Source: Actinomycetospora corticicola (lineage in GTDB: Bacteria > Actinomycetota > Actinomycetes > Mycobacteriales > Pseudonocardiaceae). From it: 64,000 bases of DNA. The notes under the pieces are model-generated. The model saw only the letters and a list, made by a program, of their open reading frames with translations, ran no database searches and had not been told where the DNA came from. Shown here one piece after another: positions 43,709-52,748 of the stretch (position 1 is its first letter; every line of letters begins with the position of its first letter). A program made the position numbers and the translations under genes. The stretch spans positions 4,216,001-4,280,000 of the forward strand of contig NZ_JACCBN010000001.1 of assembly GCF_013409505.1 (NCBI RefSeq). The letters run 5' to 3'.

Positions 43709-43763
43709 GAACGAGCGGCACTCTCGCGCACATAGAAGCAGCGAGAGTGCCCTTCGCTCGTTC
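43709..43763. terminator. Hairpin between phoU and pstB, first
   Basis: GAACGAGCG with ACTCTCGC pairs with GCGAGAGT and CGCTCGTTC in a 55-bp structure. Confidence 0.7.
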
Positions 43764-43780
43764 CGGGCCGGCCCGCGAAC

Positions 43781-43823
43781 GACGACGGGCCCCGCCGCAC
43801 CAGGTGCGGCAGGGCCCGTCGTC
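43781..43823. terminator. Strong hairpin between phoU and pstB, second
   Basis: GACGACGGGCCC with GCCGCAC pairs with GTGCGGC and GGGCCCGTCGTC; ten bases after the pstB stop in its direction. Confidence 0.82.
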
Positions 43824-43832
43824 AGGAAAGGC

Positions 43833-44609
43833 CTAACCGAAGCGGCCGGAGATGTAGTCCTCGGTCTCCCGCTCGGTCGGGTTCGAGAAGATCTTCTCGG
43901 TGTCGTCGATCTCCACCAGGTGGCCGGGCTTGCCGGTCGCCTCGAGGTTGAAGAACGCCGTCTGGTCGCTCACCCGCGCGGCCTGCTGCATGTTGTGGGT
44001 GACGATGACGATCGTGTAGTCCTTCTTGAGATCGCCGATCAGGTCCTCGATCGCCAGCGTGGAGATCGGGTCCAGGGCCGAGCAGGGCTCGTCCATGAGC
44101 AGCACGTCGGGCTGCACCGCGATCGCGCGGGCGATGCAGAGCCGCTGCTGCTGCCCGCCGGAGAGGCCACCGCCGGGCTTGTCGAGCCGCCCGGAGACCT
44201 CCTTCCAGAGGTTGGCGCCGCGCAGCGAGGCCTCGCAGACCTCGTCGAGCTTCTTCTTGTCCCGCACGCCCTGCAGCTTCAGGCCGGCGACGACGTTGTC
44301 GCGGATGGACATCGTCGGGAACGGGTTCGGGCGCTGGAAGACCATGCCGATCGTGCGGCGCACGGCCACGGCGTCCGAGCCGCGGGCGTAGATGTCCTCG
44401 CCGTCGAGCTGGATGGACCCCTCGACGCGGGCGCCCGGGATCTCCTCGTGCATGCGGTTCAGCGTCCGCAGCACCGTCGACTTGCCGCAGCCCGACGGGC
44501 CGATGAACGAGGTGACGCTGCGCGGCGGGACGGACAGGTTGACGTTCTGCACGGCGTGGAACTCGCCGTAGTAGATGTCGACGTCCTTCAGGTCGAGACG
44601 CTTGGCCAC
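43833..44609 (-). CDS. pstB: Phosphate ABC transporter ATPase
   Basis: 258 residues. Walker [11 protein letters not shown]-loop [11 protein letters not shown], signature LSGGQQQR, Walker [14 protein letters not shown] and the switch His in VTHNMQQA. The PNPFPMS-type sequence after the Q-loop is diagnostic of PstB. Last gene of pstSCAB, nine bases after pstA. Confidence 0.96.
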   Translation of the reverse strand: MAKRLDLKDVDIYYGEFHAVQNVNLSVPPRSVTSFIGPSGCGKSTVLRTLNRMHEEIPGARVEGSIQLDGEDIYARGSDAVAVRRTIGMVFQRPNPFPTMSIRDNVVAGLKLQGVRDKKKLDEVCEASLRGANLWKEVSGRLDKPGGGLSGGQQQRLCIARAIAVQPDVLLMDEPCSALDPISTLAIEDLIGDLKKDYTIVIVTHNMQQAARVSDQTAFFNLEATGKPGHLVEIDDTEKIFSNPTERETEDYISGRFG

Positions 44610-44618
44610 GATGTTCCT

Positions 44619-45533
44619 TTACTTCGAGATCGCCGAGTAGCGGGAGATGAGGCTCGCCGCGAGCTGGAAGAGCATGACGATGAGGATCAGCGTGAGCGCT
44701 CCGCCCCAGATGCGGAGTTGGCCGGCCGCCGACGGGTTCGTCGAGAGCTCGGTGTAGATGAGCAGCGGCAGCGAGGCCTGGTTGCCGTCGAACGGGTTGA
44801 AGTTGATCGCCCGGGCGTAGCCGACGAGCACCAGCACCGGTGCGGTCTCCCCCATGACGCGGGCGAAGGCCAGCATGACACCGGTGACGGTGCCGGAGAG
44901 CGCCGTGGGGAGCACGATCCGCAGGATCGTCTTCCACTTCGGGATGCCGAGGGCGTAGGAGGCCTCCCGCAGCTCGTCGGGGACGAGGCGCAGCATCTCC
45001 TCGGTGTTGCGGATGACCACCGGGAGCATGAGCAGCACCAGCGACAGCCCGACGAGGAACCCGCTCTGCTCGAACCCGCCGATCGACACGAACAGCGCGA
45101 ACACGAACAGCGCCGCGACGATCGAGGGGACGCCCGAGAGGATGTCGACCATGAAGCTCGTGGTCTTCGCGATGCGGCCGCGCCCGTACTCGACGAGGTA
45201 GACGGCGGCGAGGATGCCGATCGGGACCGCGATCACGCCCGCGATCAGCGCCTGGACCAGGGTGCCGACGATCGCGTGGTAGACGCCGCCGCGCGCCTCG
45301 TCGGGCGTGACGCCCGAGAGCGACCGGGTCCACCAGTCTGCGGAGACGATGGCGGGGAAGCCCTTGATCAGCACGCTGACCAGGAGCCACACCAGCGGGA
45401 CGACCGCGATGAGGAAGGCCAGGGTGACCAGCACCGTGGCGGCCCGGTCCTTGATCTTGCGCGCGGTGGAGACGTTGCGGAACGTGGCCGGGACGGCCGG
45501 CCGCTCCGGGGCGTCGAGGGCTGCACTCATCAC
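44619..45533 (-). CDS. pstA: Phosphate ABC transporter permease PstA
   Basis: 304 residues with six helices and the EAA loop (EASYALGIPKWKTILRIVLPTALSG). GGVYHAIVGTLVQALIAGVIAVPIG is the conserved third-helix region. It pairs with PstC in the membrane. Confidence 0.95.
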   Translation of the reverse strand: MMSAALDAPERPAVPATFRNVSTARKIKDRAATVLVTLAFLIAVVPLVWLLVSVLIKGFPAIVSADWWTRSLSGVTPDEARGGVYHAIVGTLVQALIAGVIAVPIGILAAVYLVEYGRGRIAKTTSFMVDILSGVPSIVAALFVFALFVSIGGFEQSGFLVGLSLVLLMLPVVIRNTEEMLRLVPDELREASYALGIPKWKTILRIVLPTALSGTVTGVMLAFARVMGETAPVLVLVGYARAINFNPFDGNQASLPLLIYTELSTNPSAAGQLRIWGGALTLILIVMLFQLAASLISRYSAISK

Positions 45534-45588
45534 CCGTTCACCGTCCTTCCGGCGACCGAGGGGGTGGCCGCGAGACGTGCGCCGCGCA

Positions 45589-46674
45589 TCAGCCGTTCAC
45601 CTTTCCGCCCGCGACCACACGAGCCATCGCGTTGACCACGAAGGTCAGGACGAACAGCACCAGGCCGGCCGAGATGTAGGCCCCGGTGGGGAGCGGCTGG
45701 CTGAACTCGGAGGCCGCCGAGGCGATCAGCGAGGCGAACGTGTACCCGCCGTCGAACAGGCTGCCGGTGGACGGCGACGTGGCCGCGCGGATGACCAGCA
45801 GGACCGCGATCGTCTCACCGAGCGCGCGGCCGAGGCCGAGCATCGAGGCGGCGATGAACCCGCTGCGCCCGTAGGGCAGGACCGCCATGCGGATGACCTC
45901 CCAGCGCGTGGCGCCCAGGGCCTGGGCCGCCTCGATCTGGAAGCGCGGGGTCTGGGCGAACACCTCGCGGGTGGTCGCGGTGACGATCGGCAGGATCATG
46001 ATCGCGAGGACGATCCCGCCGGTGAAGATCGTGCCCGTGAGCACCGGCAGGTTGCCCGGCGCGAACAGGAAGAACCAGCCGAGGTAGGTCTGCAGGAACG
46101 CCGCGACCGGCTCGATCGCCGGGGCGAGCACGAGGATGCCCCAGAGACCGAAGACGATCGACGGGACCGCCGCGAGCAGGCCGATCACGTAGGAGAACGG
46201 TCGCGCGAGGCGGGCCGGCGTGTACTGCGTGAGGAAGAGCGCGATCCCCATGCCGATCGGCATGGCGATCACGAGCGCCATGAACGACGACAGCAGCGTG
46301 ACCACGAGCAGGTCACGGATACCGAAGCGCAGGTTGGACGCGTCGGTGGTGTTGAAGTCGGGGCTCGTCAGGAAGTTCGCGTTGTTGGCGAGCAGCGACG
46401 GGACGGCCTGGACGACCAGGAAGAGGCCGATCAGGGCGACCGCCGCGACGACGACGAGGCCGGATCCGGTGGTGAGCCCGCGGAACACTTGCTCCCCGCT
46501 CCCGCCGGAGGTCGTCCGGGCGGGCTTCGGAGCGCTGGGCTGGGTGTCGGTCACGGTGGACATGGTGGCCGATCCGCTCGGACGGTCCCGGGTCTCGGGG
46601 TCGTCCGACGGGGCCCGCTGTGTGGTGCGTTCGCTCACGGTGTTCGCATCCGCCTCGTCGCCGTCGGGGGTCAC
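45589..46674 (-). CDS. pstC: Phosphate ABC transporter permease PstC
   Basis: 361 residues: a hydrophilic N-terminus of about 65 residues, then six helices, with the EAA loop [25 protein letters not shown]. The start is uncertain: 46674 gives the full frame, while ATG 46563 ([10 protein letters not shown]) would remove 37 residues of disordered N-terminus. Confidence 0.93.
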   Translation of the reverse strand: MTPDGDEADANTVSERTTQRAPSDDPETRDRPSGSATMSTVTDTQPSAPKPARTTSGGSGEQVFRGLTTGSGLVVVAAVALIGLFLVVQAVPSLLANNANFLTSPDFNTTDASNLRFGIRDLLVVTLLSSFMALVIAMPIGMGIALFLTQYTPARLARPFSYVIGLLAAVPSIVFGLWGILVLAPAIEPVAAFLQTYLGWFFLFAPGNLPVLTGTIFTGGIVLAIMILPIVTATTREVFAQTPRFQIEAAQALGATRWEVIRMAVLPYGRSGFIAASMLGLGRALGETIAVLLVIRAATSPSTGSLFDGGYTFASLIASAASEFSQPLPTGAYISAGLVLFVLTFVVNAMARVVAGGKVNG

Positions 46675-46697
46675 GCGTCAGTCGTCGTTCCGGTCGA

Positions 46698-47804
46698 TCA
46701 GGAGATCGAGTTGATCGACGTGGTCAGGCGCTGCTTGAACGCGTCCGGGATCGGCACGTAGCCACCGGCGGTCAGCGTGCCCTGGGCCTGCGGCGAGAGG
46801 GCGGTCTGCAGGAACGCCTTCACGGCCGTGCCGGTCTGCGGGTCGGCGTACTTGGTGCAGACGATCTCGTAGGTCGCCAGCGCGATCGGGTAGGCGCCCG
46901 CGGTGGTGGTCTTGTAGAGGCTGTTGAGGTCGAGGGTCAGGTCGTTGCCCTGGCCGGTGACCTGCACGGCGTCGATCGCCTTGGCCACGTTGTCGGTGGA
47001 CAGCGCGACCGGCTGGCCGCCGCCCGAGTTGATGATCTGCGCGGCCGGGAGCTGGGCCTTCTGCGCGAAGGAGGCCTCGACGTAGCCGATCGAGTTCGGG
47101 GTGTTCTTGGTGGCGTCTGTGACGCCCTGCGAGCCACGGGCACCCGCGCCCACGCCGCCGTTGAACGTCTGGGTCGCCTGCTTGCCGTAGGCGTTGTTCG
47201 ACGCGGCGTTCAGGTAGGTCTGGAAGTTCTGCGTGGTGCCCGACTCGTCGGAGCGGAAGTTCACGACGATCGGGGTGGCCGGCAGGGTCTTGCCCGGGTT
47301 CAGGGCGGCGATCCGCGGGTCGTTCCAGGTGGTGATCTGGCCGTTGAAGATGCCGGCGACGGTCGGGCCGTCGAGGGCCAGGTCCGTGACGCCCTGCAGG
47401 TTGTAGGCGACGGCGATCGGGCCGAAGACGAGCGGAAGGTTCAGCGCGGGCGAGGCGCAGCGCTGGGCGGCCTTCTGGGCCTCGTCGCTCTTCAGCGCGG
47501 CGTCGGAGCCGGCGAAGTCGGTCTGCCCTCCGATGAACTCGTTGCGCCCCGCGCCGGAGCCGCTGGCGGTGTAGTTGACCGTCTGGCCGTTGCAGGTCTG
47601 CTCGAACGTGTTGACGAAGCCGGTGATCGCGTTGGCCTGGGCGGTCGATCCGCTGGCCCGCAGGTCCTGCTTGCCACCGCAGGTGACTCCCGAGGCCTGC
47701 GCGGCCGAGCCACCGCCGGAGTTGTCGTCACTGCCGCACGCGCTGAACAGGAGCGCCCCGGCCGCGATCAGACCGATCGCCGCTGCGCGCCGCTGGAACC
47801 TCAC
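46698..47804 (-). CDS. pstS: Phosphate-binding lipoprotein PstS
   Basis: 368 residues. Lipoprotein signal with LLFSAC lipobox, then the phosphate-site motifs GSTAQANAITGF, GSGAGRNEFIGGQTDFAGSD and FRSDESGTTQNF. It captures phosphate for PstCAB. GTG 47804 follows GGGAG by about eight bases; the frame is open far upstream but overlaps mshD. The PHO box lies about 127-148 bases upstream. Confidence 0.95.
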   Translation of the reverse strand: MRFQRRAAAIGLIAAGALLFSACGSDDNSGGGSAAQASGVTCGGKQDLRASGSTAQANAITGFVNTFEQTCNGQTVNYTASGSGAGRNEFIGGQTDFAGSDAALKSDEAQKAAQRCASPALNLPLVFGPIAVAYNLQGVTDLALDGPTVAGIFNGQITTWNDPRIAALNPGKTLPATPIVVNFRSDESGTTQNFQTYLNAASNNAYGKQATQTFNGGVGAGARGSQGVTDATKNTPNSIGYVEASFAQKAQLPAAQIINSGGGQPVALSTDNVAKAIDAVQVTGQGNDLTLDLNSLYKTTTAGAYPIALATYEIVCTKYADPQTGTAVKAFLQTALSPQAQGTLTAGGYVPIPDAFKQRLTTSINSIS

Positions 47805-47930
47805 AGAGTTCTCCCGTCTCGTTCCTCGCCCGCCGTCACGTCGACGAACCGGGCATTCCGGCCGTCCTCCTGACACGCGACAGCCGAACGCGGAGGTTAG
47901 GCAGCCGGGATGGACGCATCCCGGGGAGCG

Positions 47931-47952
47931 GGTGAACGCGAGGTGAACAGGC
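47931..47952 (-). promoter_or_regulatory. PHO box upstream of pstS
   Basis: On the minus strand two GTTCACC units spaced exactly 11 bp apart (plus strand GGTGAAC at 47931 and 47942), matching PhoP direct repeats. Confidence 0.78.
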
Positions 47953-48067
47953 ACGTGGGGCGTCACCGGAACGGGTTGACGCTGATCACAGCACGTACCG
48001 GGGTCAGCGGAGCGTGGTTGGACGCTCACGCATCGCGAACGAATGACCGGCGGATGACCGGGAGGTG

Positions 48068-48988
48068 TCAGGCCGGGAGCCGGTAGGACACGTCCGTGGC
48101 GTCGACCTCGAAGCCGAGGTGGCGGTAGGTCGCGACCGCCGGGACGTTGTCGGCCTCGACGTAGAGGATCACCTCGTCCAGGCCACGTCCCGCCAGGTGG
48201 TGCAGGCCGGCGAGCGTCAGCGCCGAGCCCAGCCCGCGCCCCTGCGCGTCCGGGTCGACCCCCACCACGTAGACCTCGCCGATCGGCCCGTCGTCGGCCG
48301 AGGCTCCCTCGGGGTGGCGCTTGGTCCAGTGGAACCCGAGCAGCCGGCCCGAGGCGTCCTCGCGAGCGAGGAGGAACCCCGCCGCGTCGAACCACGGCTC
48401 CTGCTCCCGCCGCCGCACGTCGTCCGCGGTCATCGCGCCCTGCTCGGGGTGCCACGCGAAGGCGCGGGCGTTGACCGCCACCACGTCGTCCTCGTCGCGG
48501 CCGGGCTCGAACGCCACGAGCGACACGCCGTCCACCGGGCGCTGCGCGGGCAACGGCCCGACGCCGGCCGGGCGCCGCATCATCCACAGCTCGCGGTCGC
48601 GCACCAGGCCGCGCTCCTCGGCGAACTCCGCCGACCCGGGACGGCCGCCGTGCGCCCACGCCCGCAGACGGCCGGGACGGGCGACGTCGTCGGCGGCGAC
48701 CGCGTCCGCGAGGGCCCGCGCCACGCCGCGGCGCCGGGCGGCCGGGGCCACCCCGAGCTCGACCACGACGTCGTCGGGATCGGCCGCGTCGACGTGCGCC
48801 CAGCCGAGGAGCGCACCCTCGTCGTCCCGGGCGACGAGGTGGCGACCGTGCCCGGTGGGCGTCGCGAGGTCGAGCAGCGTCGGCTCGGAGAAGGCCGCCA
48901 CGCCGTCGGCGTGCGCGACGTCCGCGGCGAACCGGCCGAGCTCCGCCCGGTCAGCCGCGGTCGGCTCGATCCACTGCGCGGTGATCAC
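48068..48988 (-). CDS. mshD: Mycothiol synthase
   Basis: 306 residues with two GNAT domains. The C-terminal catalytic domain carries VNARAFAWHPEQG, GFHWTKRHPE and IGEVYVVGVDPDAQGRGLGSAL, all typical MshD motifs. It acetylates Cys-GlcN-Ins with acetyl-CoA, the last step of mycothiol synthesis, and marks the organism as an actinobacterium. Order glnR-mshD-pst matches mycobacteria. Confidence 0.93.
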   Translation of the reverse strand: MITAQWIEPTAADRAELGRFAADVAHADGVAAFSEPTLLDLATPTGHGRHLVARDDEGALLGWAHVDAADPDDVVVELGVAPAARRRGVARALADAVAADDVARPGRLRAWAHGGRPGSAEFAEERGLVRDRELWMMRRPAGVGPLPAQRPVDGVSLVAFEPGRDEDDVVAVNARAFAWHPEQGAMTADDVRRREQEPWFDAAGFLLAREDASGRLLGFHWTKRHPEGASADDGPIGEVYVVGVDPDAQGRGLGSALTLAGLHHLAGRGLDEVILYVEADNVPAVATYRHLGFEVDATDVSYRLPA

Positions 48989-49009
48989 GGCGACGACGGT
49001 ACGCCGAGG

Positions 49010-49810
49010 TCAGCGGCGGCCGGCCCACACCGCGGGACGCACCACCCGGTCGTCCCGGGCGACCGCCCCGGAAGGCTCCTCGTCGTCGCCGGACTCCTCG
49101 AGCGCGAGCCCGCCACGTCCGCCGTCGCCACCGCCGAGGACGCCGCGCACCGGCCGGACGAACTTGTACCCGACGTTGCGCACGGTGCCGATCAGCTGCT
49201 CGTGCTCGGCGCCCAGCTTCGCGCGCAGGCGCCGGACGTGGACGTCGACCGTGCGGGTGCCACCGAAGAAGTCGTAGCCCCAGACCTCCTGCAGCAGCTG
49301 GGCCCGGGTGAAGACCCGGCCCGCGTGCTGGGCGAGGTACTTGAGGAGCTCGAACTCCTTGTACGTCAGGTCCAGCGGCCGGCCGCGCAGCCGTGCGGTG
49401 TAGGTCGCCTCGTCGATGACCAGCTCGCCGAGGACCAGGGCCCCGTCGCCGCCGGACGCGTCGCCGGACCGGCGCGCGCGCAGCAGCCGCAGGCGGGCGT
49501 CGATCTCGGCCGGGCCCGCGCCCGGGAGCAGGATCTCGTCGACGCCCCACTCCAGCGAGACGGCCACGAGCCCGCCCTCGGTGAGCACGGCGATCACCGG
49601 GACGTCGAGCCCGGTGGAGCCCAGGAGACGGCACAGGCTCCGGGCGGCGGCGAGGTCGTGCCGGGCATCGACGAGGACGGCGTCGTGCGGTCCGGCGTCG
49701 AGCAGGGCGGCCACTTCGGGGGCCGCGGTGCGCAGCCCGTGGGGTAGCAGGGTCAACGACGGCAGCACTGACGTCGGTTCGGGGTCGGCGGTGAGCAGCA
49801 GGAGCTCCAC
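49010..49810 (-). CDS. glnR: GlnR-type orphan response regulator
   Basis: 266 residues. The receiver domain (1-110) has VLVDARHD with Asp48 but lacks the full acidic pocket near the N-terminus ([10 protein letters not shown]), as in atypical GlnR receivers. The OmpR-type winged helix (125-220) includes [49 protein letters not shown]. The C-terminus is an extended Gly/Asp-rich tail. GlnR controls nitrogen assimilation. Synteny with mshD supports GlnR over MtrA/PhoP. A PHO-box-like repeat lies 40 bases upstream. Confidence 0.88.
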   Translation of the reverse strand: MELLLLTADPEPTSVLPSLTLLPHGLRTAAPEVAALLDAGPHDAVLVDARHDLAAARSLCRLLGSTGLDVPVIAVLTEGGLVAVSLEWGVDEILLPGAGPAEIDARLRLLRARRSGDASGGDGALVLGELVIDEATYTARLRGRPLDLTYKEFELLKYLAQHAGRVFTRAQLLQEVWGYDFFGGTRTVDVHVRRLRAKLGAEHEQLIGTVRNVGYKFVRPVRGVLGGGDGGRGGLALEESGDDEEPSGAVARDDRVVRPAVWAGRR

Positions 49811-49850
49811 GCGTGTCTCCCTCCACAGTCGTGAGGGAGACCTTAGCCCT

Positions 49851-49868
49851 GTTCACCGCGCCGTCACC
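49851..49868 (+). promoter_or_regulatory. PHO-box-like direct repeat between glnR and the thioredoxin gene
   Basis: GTTCACC (49851) and CGTCACC (49862) are 11 bp apart. The box reads toward the thioredoxin-like gene and lies 41 bases upstream of glnR on the opposite strand. Confidence 0.5.
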
Positions 49869-49987
49869 CCGGCGCGCGTTGCATGTCACGTGGAGCCCGG
49901 CGGGCCGGGCGCCGGAGCGGTACGCCTACCGTGGTGCCGGGCGTGGACGGGCGGGTCCGCGGCCGCGGTCGGAGAGGGGATCTGCGC

Positions 49988-50434
49988 ATGACGGCGGCCG
50001 TCGTCACCCTGGTGGTGATCCTCGCGCTCGGCGCGGTCGTGCTCGCGGTCGGCCTGCTGCTGCGCCGCCGTCGTCCGGCGGCGCCCGCCGCGAGCGAGGG
50101 CAGCATCCCCGCCCCCCGGCTGCCCGCCGACCTGACCGCCCGCGACGGCGGGCTGGTGCTCCTGCAGATCTCCTCGGCGTTCTGCACCCACTGCCGCGAC
50201 ACGCGCAGCGTGCTCACCGACGTGGCCGCCGAGCTGCCCGGCCTGGTGCACCGCGACGTCGACCTCGCCAACCGGCCCGAGCTGGTCCGCCTCCTCGGCG
50301 TCGCCCGCACCCCCACGACCCTGCTGGTGGACGGCCGCGGCCACGAACTGCTCCGGGTCGACGGCGTGCCGCGCCGGGCGGCGCTGGTCACCGCGATCGC
50401 GCCCCACCTCGGTCGGTCCGCCGGACACGGGTGA
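49988..50434 (+). CDS. Membrane-anchored thioredoxin-like protein
   Basis: 148 residues. An N-terminal helix (VVTLVVILALGAVVLAVGLLL) anchors a thioredoxin fold with CTHC in SSAFCTHCRDTRSVL, DVDLANRPELVRLLGVARTPTTLLVD (cis-Pro) and GVPRRAAL. Similar proteins precede the SseA sulfurtransferase genes in actinobacteria, often with a DUF4395 gene that is absent here. ATG 49988 is preferred. Confidence 0.8.
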   Translation: MTAAVVTLVVILALGAVVLAVGLLLRRRRPAAPAASEGSIPAPRLPADLTARDGGLVLLQISSAFCTHCRDTRSVLTDVAAELPGLVHRDVDLANRPELVRLLGVARTPTTLLVDGRGHELLRVDGVPRRAALVTAIAPHLGRSAGHG

Positions 50435-50467
50435 CCTCGACGGGGACCTGTGGGTAACGTGGCGTCC

Positions 50468-50551
50468 GTGGACGAAGGCCTGACCCGACGACGCGCAGTG
50501 GACCTGTGCCGCGTCGACAGCAGCCTGTGTCCGGGCGCCCGTCGCGCCTGA
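50468..50551 (+). CDS. Cys-containing leader peptide upstream of sseA
   Basis: A 27-residue frame, VDEGLTRRRAVDLCRVDSSL then CPGARRA. The RRxVDLCRVxSxLC pattern is that of actinobacterial leader peptides found before sulfur-metabolism genes, where Cys codons allow attenuation by cysteine supply. A TAACGT box ends seven bases before the GTG (leaderless). The gap to sseA (118 bases) contains GC-rich complementary segments that could form the regulatory hairpins. Confidence 0.7.
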   Translation: MDEGLTRRRAVDLCRVDSSLCPGARRA

Positions 50552-50668
50552 GGTCCTCCTCTCCTGCTCCGCCGAGTCCGCGGAGCGTCCGGCGCGACGT
50601 CTCTCGAACGAGTCAACCGAGGGCGGCGCCGTGCGGGTGCCGTCCCATCCCCGCACGAGGAGTCATTC

Positions 50669-51511
50669 ATGAGCCGCCAGGACGCCCTGGTCACCGCCGA
50701 CTGGGCCGAGGAGAACCTCGATGCGCCCGGTGTGGTGTTCGTCGAGGTCGACGAGGACACCAGCGCCTACGAGGGCGGGCACATCCCCGGTGCCGTCCGG
50801 ATCGACTGGAAGACCGAGCTGCAGGACCAGGTTCGCCGCGACTTCGTGGACAAGGCCGGCTTCGAGGCGCTGCTCTCCTCCAAGGGCATCTCGAACGACG
50901 ACACCGTGGTGCTCTACGGCGGCAACAACAACTGGTTCGCCGCCTACGCCTACTGGTACTTCAAGCTCTACGGCCACACCGACGTGAAGCTGCTCGACGG
51001 TGGCCGCAAGAAGTGGGAGCTCGACGGCCGCAAGCTCGACACCGCGGTGCCCGAGCGCCCGAAGACGTCCTACACCGCGCAGGAGCAGGACCTCTCGATC
51101 CGCGCCTTCCGCGACGAGGCGGTCGACGCCATCGGCACGAAGAACCTGGTCGACGTCCGCTCGCCCGACGAGTTCTCCGGCAAGCTGCTCGCGCCGGCGC
51201 ACCTCCCGCAGGAGCAGGCGCAGCGCGGCGGCCACATCCCCTCGGCGCTCAACGTGCCGTGGTCGAAGGCCGCGAACGAGGACGGCACCTTCAAGTCCGA
51301 CGACGAGCTCCGGAAGCTCTACGAGGAGCAGGGGCTCGACTCGTCGCGGCCCACGATCGCCTACTGCCGCATCGGCGAGCGGTCGTCGCACACCTGGTTC
51401 GCCCTGCACGAGCTGCTCGGCGAGTCGGACGTCAAGAACTACGACGGGTCGTGGACCGAGTACGGCTCGCTCGTGGGCGTGCCGGTCGAGACCGGGGATG
51501 GGAAGTCCTGA
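50669..51511 (+). CDS. sseA: Thiosulfate sulfurtransferase (rhodanese) SseA
   Basis: 280 residues with two rhodanese domains. The active-site loop is CRIGERS in the second domain; the first contains DEDTSAYEGGHIPGAVRIDW, with no catalytic Cys. It transfers sulfane sulfur from thiosulfate to cyanide or thiols. AGGAG lies eight bases upstream of the ATG. It is coupled to the DUF1416 gene by TGATG overlap and is probably controlled by the Cys leader peptide upstream. Confidence 0.93.
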   Translation: MSRQDALVTADWAEENLDAPGVVFVEVDEDTSAYEGGHIPGAVRIDWKTELQDQVRRDFVDKAGFEALLSSKGISNDDTVVLYGGNNNWFAAYAYWYFKLYGHTDVKLLDGGRKKWELDGRKLDTAVPERPKTSYTAQEQDLSIRAFRDEAVDAIGTKNLVDVRSPDEFSGKLLAPAHLPQEQAQRGGHIPSALNVPWSKAANEDGTFKSDDELRKLYEEQGLDSSRPTIAYCRIGERSSHTWFALHELLGESDVKNYDGSWTEYGSLVGVPVETGDGKS

Positions 51512-51810
51512 TGTGCGGAGCTCCTGAGCAGACGGCCGAGATTCCGGCCGGGGTCGACCTCACCAAGGAGTCGGTGCTGGTCGGCAAGGTGACCAACGGC
51601 GGGTCGCCGGTGGGCGGGGCCTACGTGCGCCTGCTCGACGGCACCGGCGAGTTCACGGCCGAGGTCGTCTCCTCGGCGACCGGCGACTACCGCTTCTTCG
51701 CGGCGCCGGGCAGCTGGACCGTGCGCGCGCTCTCGCGCTCGGGCAACGGCCAGTCCGACGTGGCGGTGCAGGGCCCCGGGCTCTACACGACCGAGGTGTC
51801 GGTGGGCTGA
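51511..51810 (+). CDS. DUF1416 protein (SseC-like)
   Basis: 99 residues, starting MCGAPEQTAEIPAGVDLTKE, the invariant start of DUF1416 proteins, followed by a beta-sandwich (GGSPVGGAYVRLLDGTGEFTAEV). It always accompanies SseA in actinobacteria; the N-terminal Cys may accept sulfur, but function is unknown. Overlaps the sseA stop. Confidence 0.9.
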   Translation: MCGAPEQTAEIPAGVDLTKESVLVGKVTNGGSPVGGAYVRLLDGTGEFTAEVVSSATGDYRFFAAPGSWTVRALSRSGNGQSDVAVQGPGLYTTEVSVG

Positions 51811-51828
51811 TTCCACCACCGACGTCAG

Positions 51829-51863
51829 GACACCCGTCCCGCCCCTGCCGGGTGGGGCGGGTG
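51829..51863 (+). terminator. Hairpin after the sseA operon
   Basis: ACACCCG and CCCC segments pair with GGGGCGGGTGT across an imperfect loop, directly after the DUF1416 gene. Confidence 0.55.
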
Positions 51864-51884
51864 TTCGTCGTTAGGGTGGTCGGC

Positions 51885-52010
51885 GTGGCCTGGGTCTACA
51901 CGGTCCTCCTCGCCGCGACCAGCGCCGGGATCCTCTCCTACGCGCTCGTCCTGACGAGGCGGCTCTTCCGCGACGAAGCTCCCCGCGATCTCTCCGGGGG
52001 TGCCTCGTGA
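51885..52010 (+). CDS. Small single-helix membrane protein (41 residues)
   Basis: VAWVYTVLLAATSAGILSYA and following residues form one membrane helix, then a basic-acidic tail RRLFRDEAPRDLSGGAS. A TAGGGT box lies seven bases before GTG 51885 (leaderless). Its TGA overlaps the start of the next gene (GTGA), so it heads the nitrobindin transcript. No family recognised. Confidence 0.6.
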   Translation: MAWVYTVLLAATSAGILSYALVLTRRLFRDEAPRDLSGGAS

Positions 52011-52636
52011 GCGAGCCCGAGGGACTGGCGGGCAACGAGGCGATCCGGGCCGCCGAGGAGCGGGCGGAGCACACGCGGGGCGAGAACCGGCCGCAGTGGA
52101 CCGACCTCCCGATCCCGGACGACACGGCGAACCTCCGCCTCGGCCCGGACCTGAACGACGCCCTCCTCCCGGTCCTGCCCCTCGTCGGGGTCTGGCGTGG
52201 CGGCGGCGAGGTGGTCTACCCGACGATCGACGGGCCCTTCCACTTCGGCCAGCAGATCACCGTCGCCCACGACGGCCGGCCCTTCCTGTCCTGGGAGGCC
52301 CGCGCCTGGCTGCTGGACGGCCCGGGCGGCGCGGTCGTGCGCCCGGCCGCGCGCGAGACCGGGTTCTGGCGGCCGCAGTCCGACGGCACGATCGAGCTGC
52401 TGCTGGCCCACGCCACCGGCATCGTCGAGATCTTCTACGGCTCCGCGCGGACGCAGACGTCGTGGGAGCTGTCCACCGACGCCACCGTGCGCACCGCGAC
52501 CGCCCAGGACGTCCAGGGCGCCAACCGGCTCTACGGCATCGTCGAGGGCGACCTGTTCTACGTCGAGGAGCGGGCGATGATGGGCCAGGAGATGCAGCCG
52601 CACACCTCGGCCCGCCTCCAGCGCATCGTCGGGTAG
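52007..52636 (+). CDS. Nitrobindin-like FABP-family heme protein
   Basis: 209 residues; a ten-strand barrel with LVGVWRGGGEVVYP (the GxWxGxG motif) and a C-terminal MQPHTSARLQR whose His is the proximal heme ligand in mycobacterial homologues (Rv0813c). FHFGQQITVAHDGRPFLSWEARAWLLD is also family typical. It may handle NO or peroxynitrite. The first 40 residues are a disordered extension. GTG overlaps the small membrane gene. Confidence 0.88.
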   Translation: MSEPEGLAGNEAIRAAEERAEHTRGENRPQWTDLPIPDDTANLRLGPDLNDALLPVLPLVGVWRGGGEVVYPTIDGPFHFGQQITVAHDGRPFLSWEARAWLLDGPGGAVVRPAARETGFWRPQSDGTIELLLAHATGIVEIFYGSARTQTSWELSTDATVRTATAQDVQGANRLYGIVEGDLFYVEERAMMGQEMQPHTSARLQRIVG

Positions 52637-52670
52637 ATCCTTCCCGACGGCGGGTGCGGCCCTGGCCGTG

Positions 52671-52722
52671 CGGAACGAACGACCCGTTCGTGCAGCCAGA
52701 CGCCACGAACGCGTTCGTCCCG
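52671..52722. terminator. Long hairpin between convergent genes
   Basis: CGGAACGAACG...CGTTCGTG pairs with CACGAACGCGTTCGTCCCG, about 20 bp with a three-base bulge. Each arm is itself nearly palindromic (ACGAACGCGTTCGT). Confidence 0.7.
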
Positions 52723-52748
52723 GACGACGGGTGGCTCCCGACGGCGGG

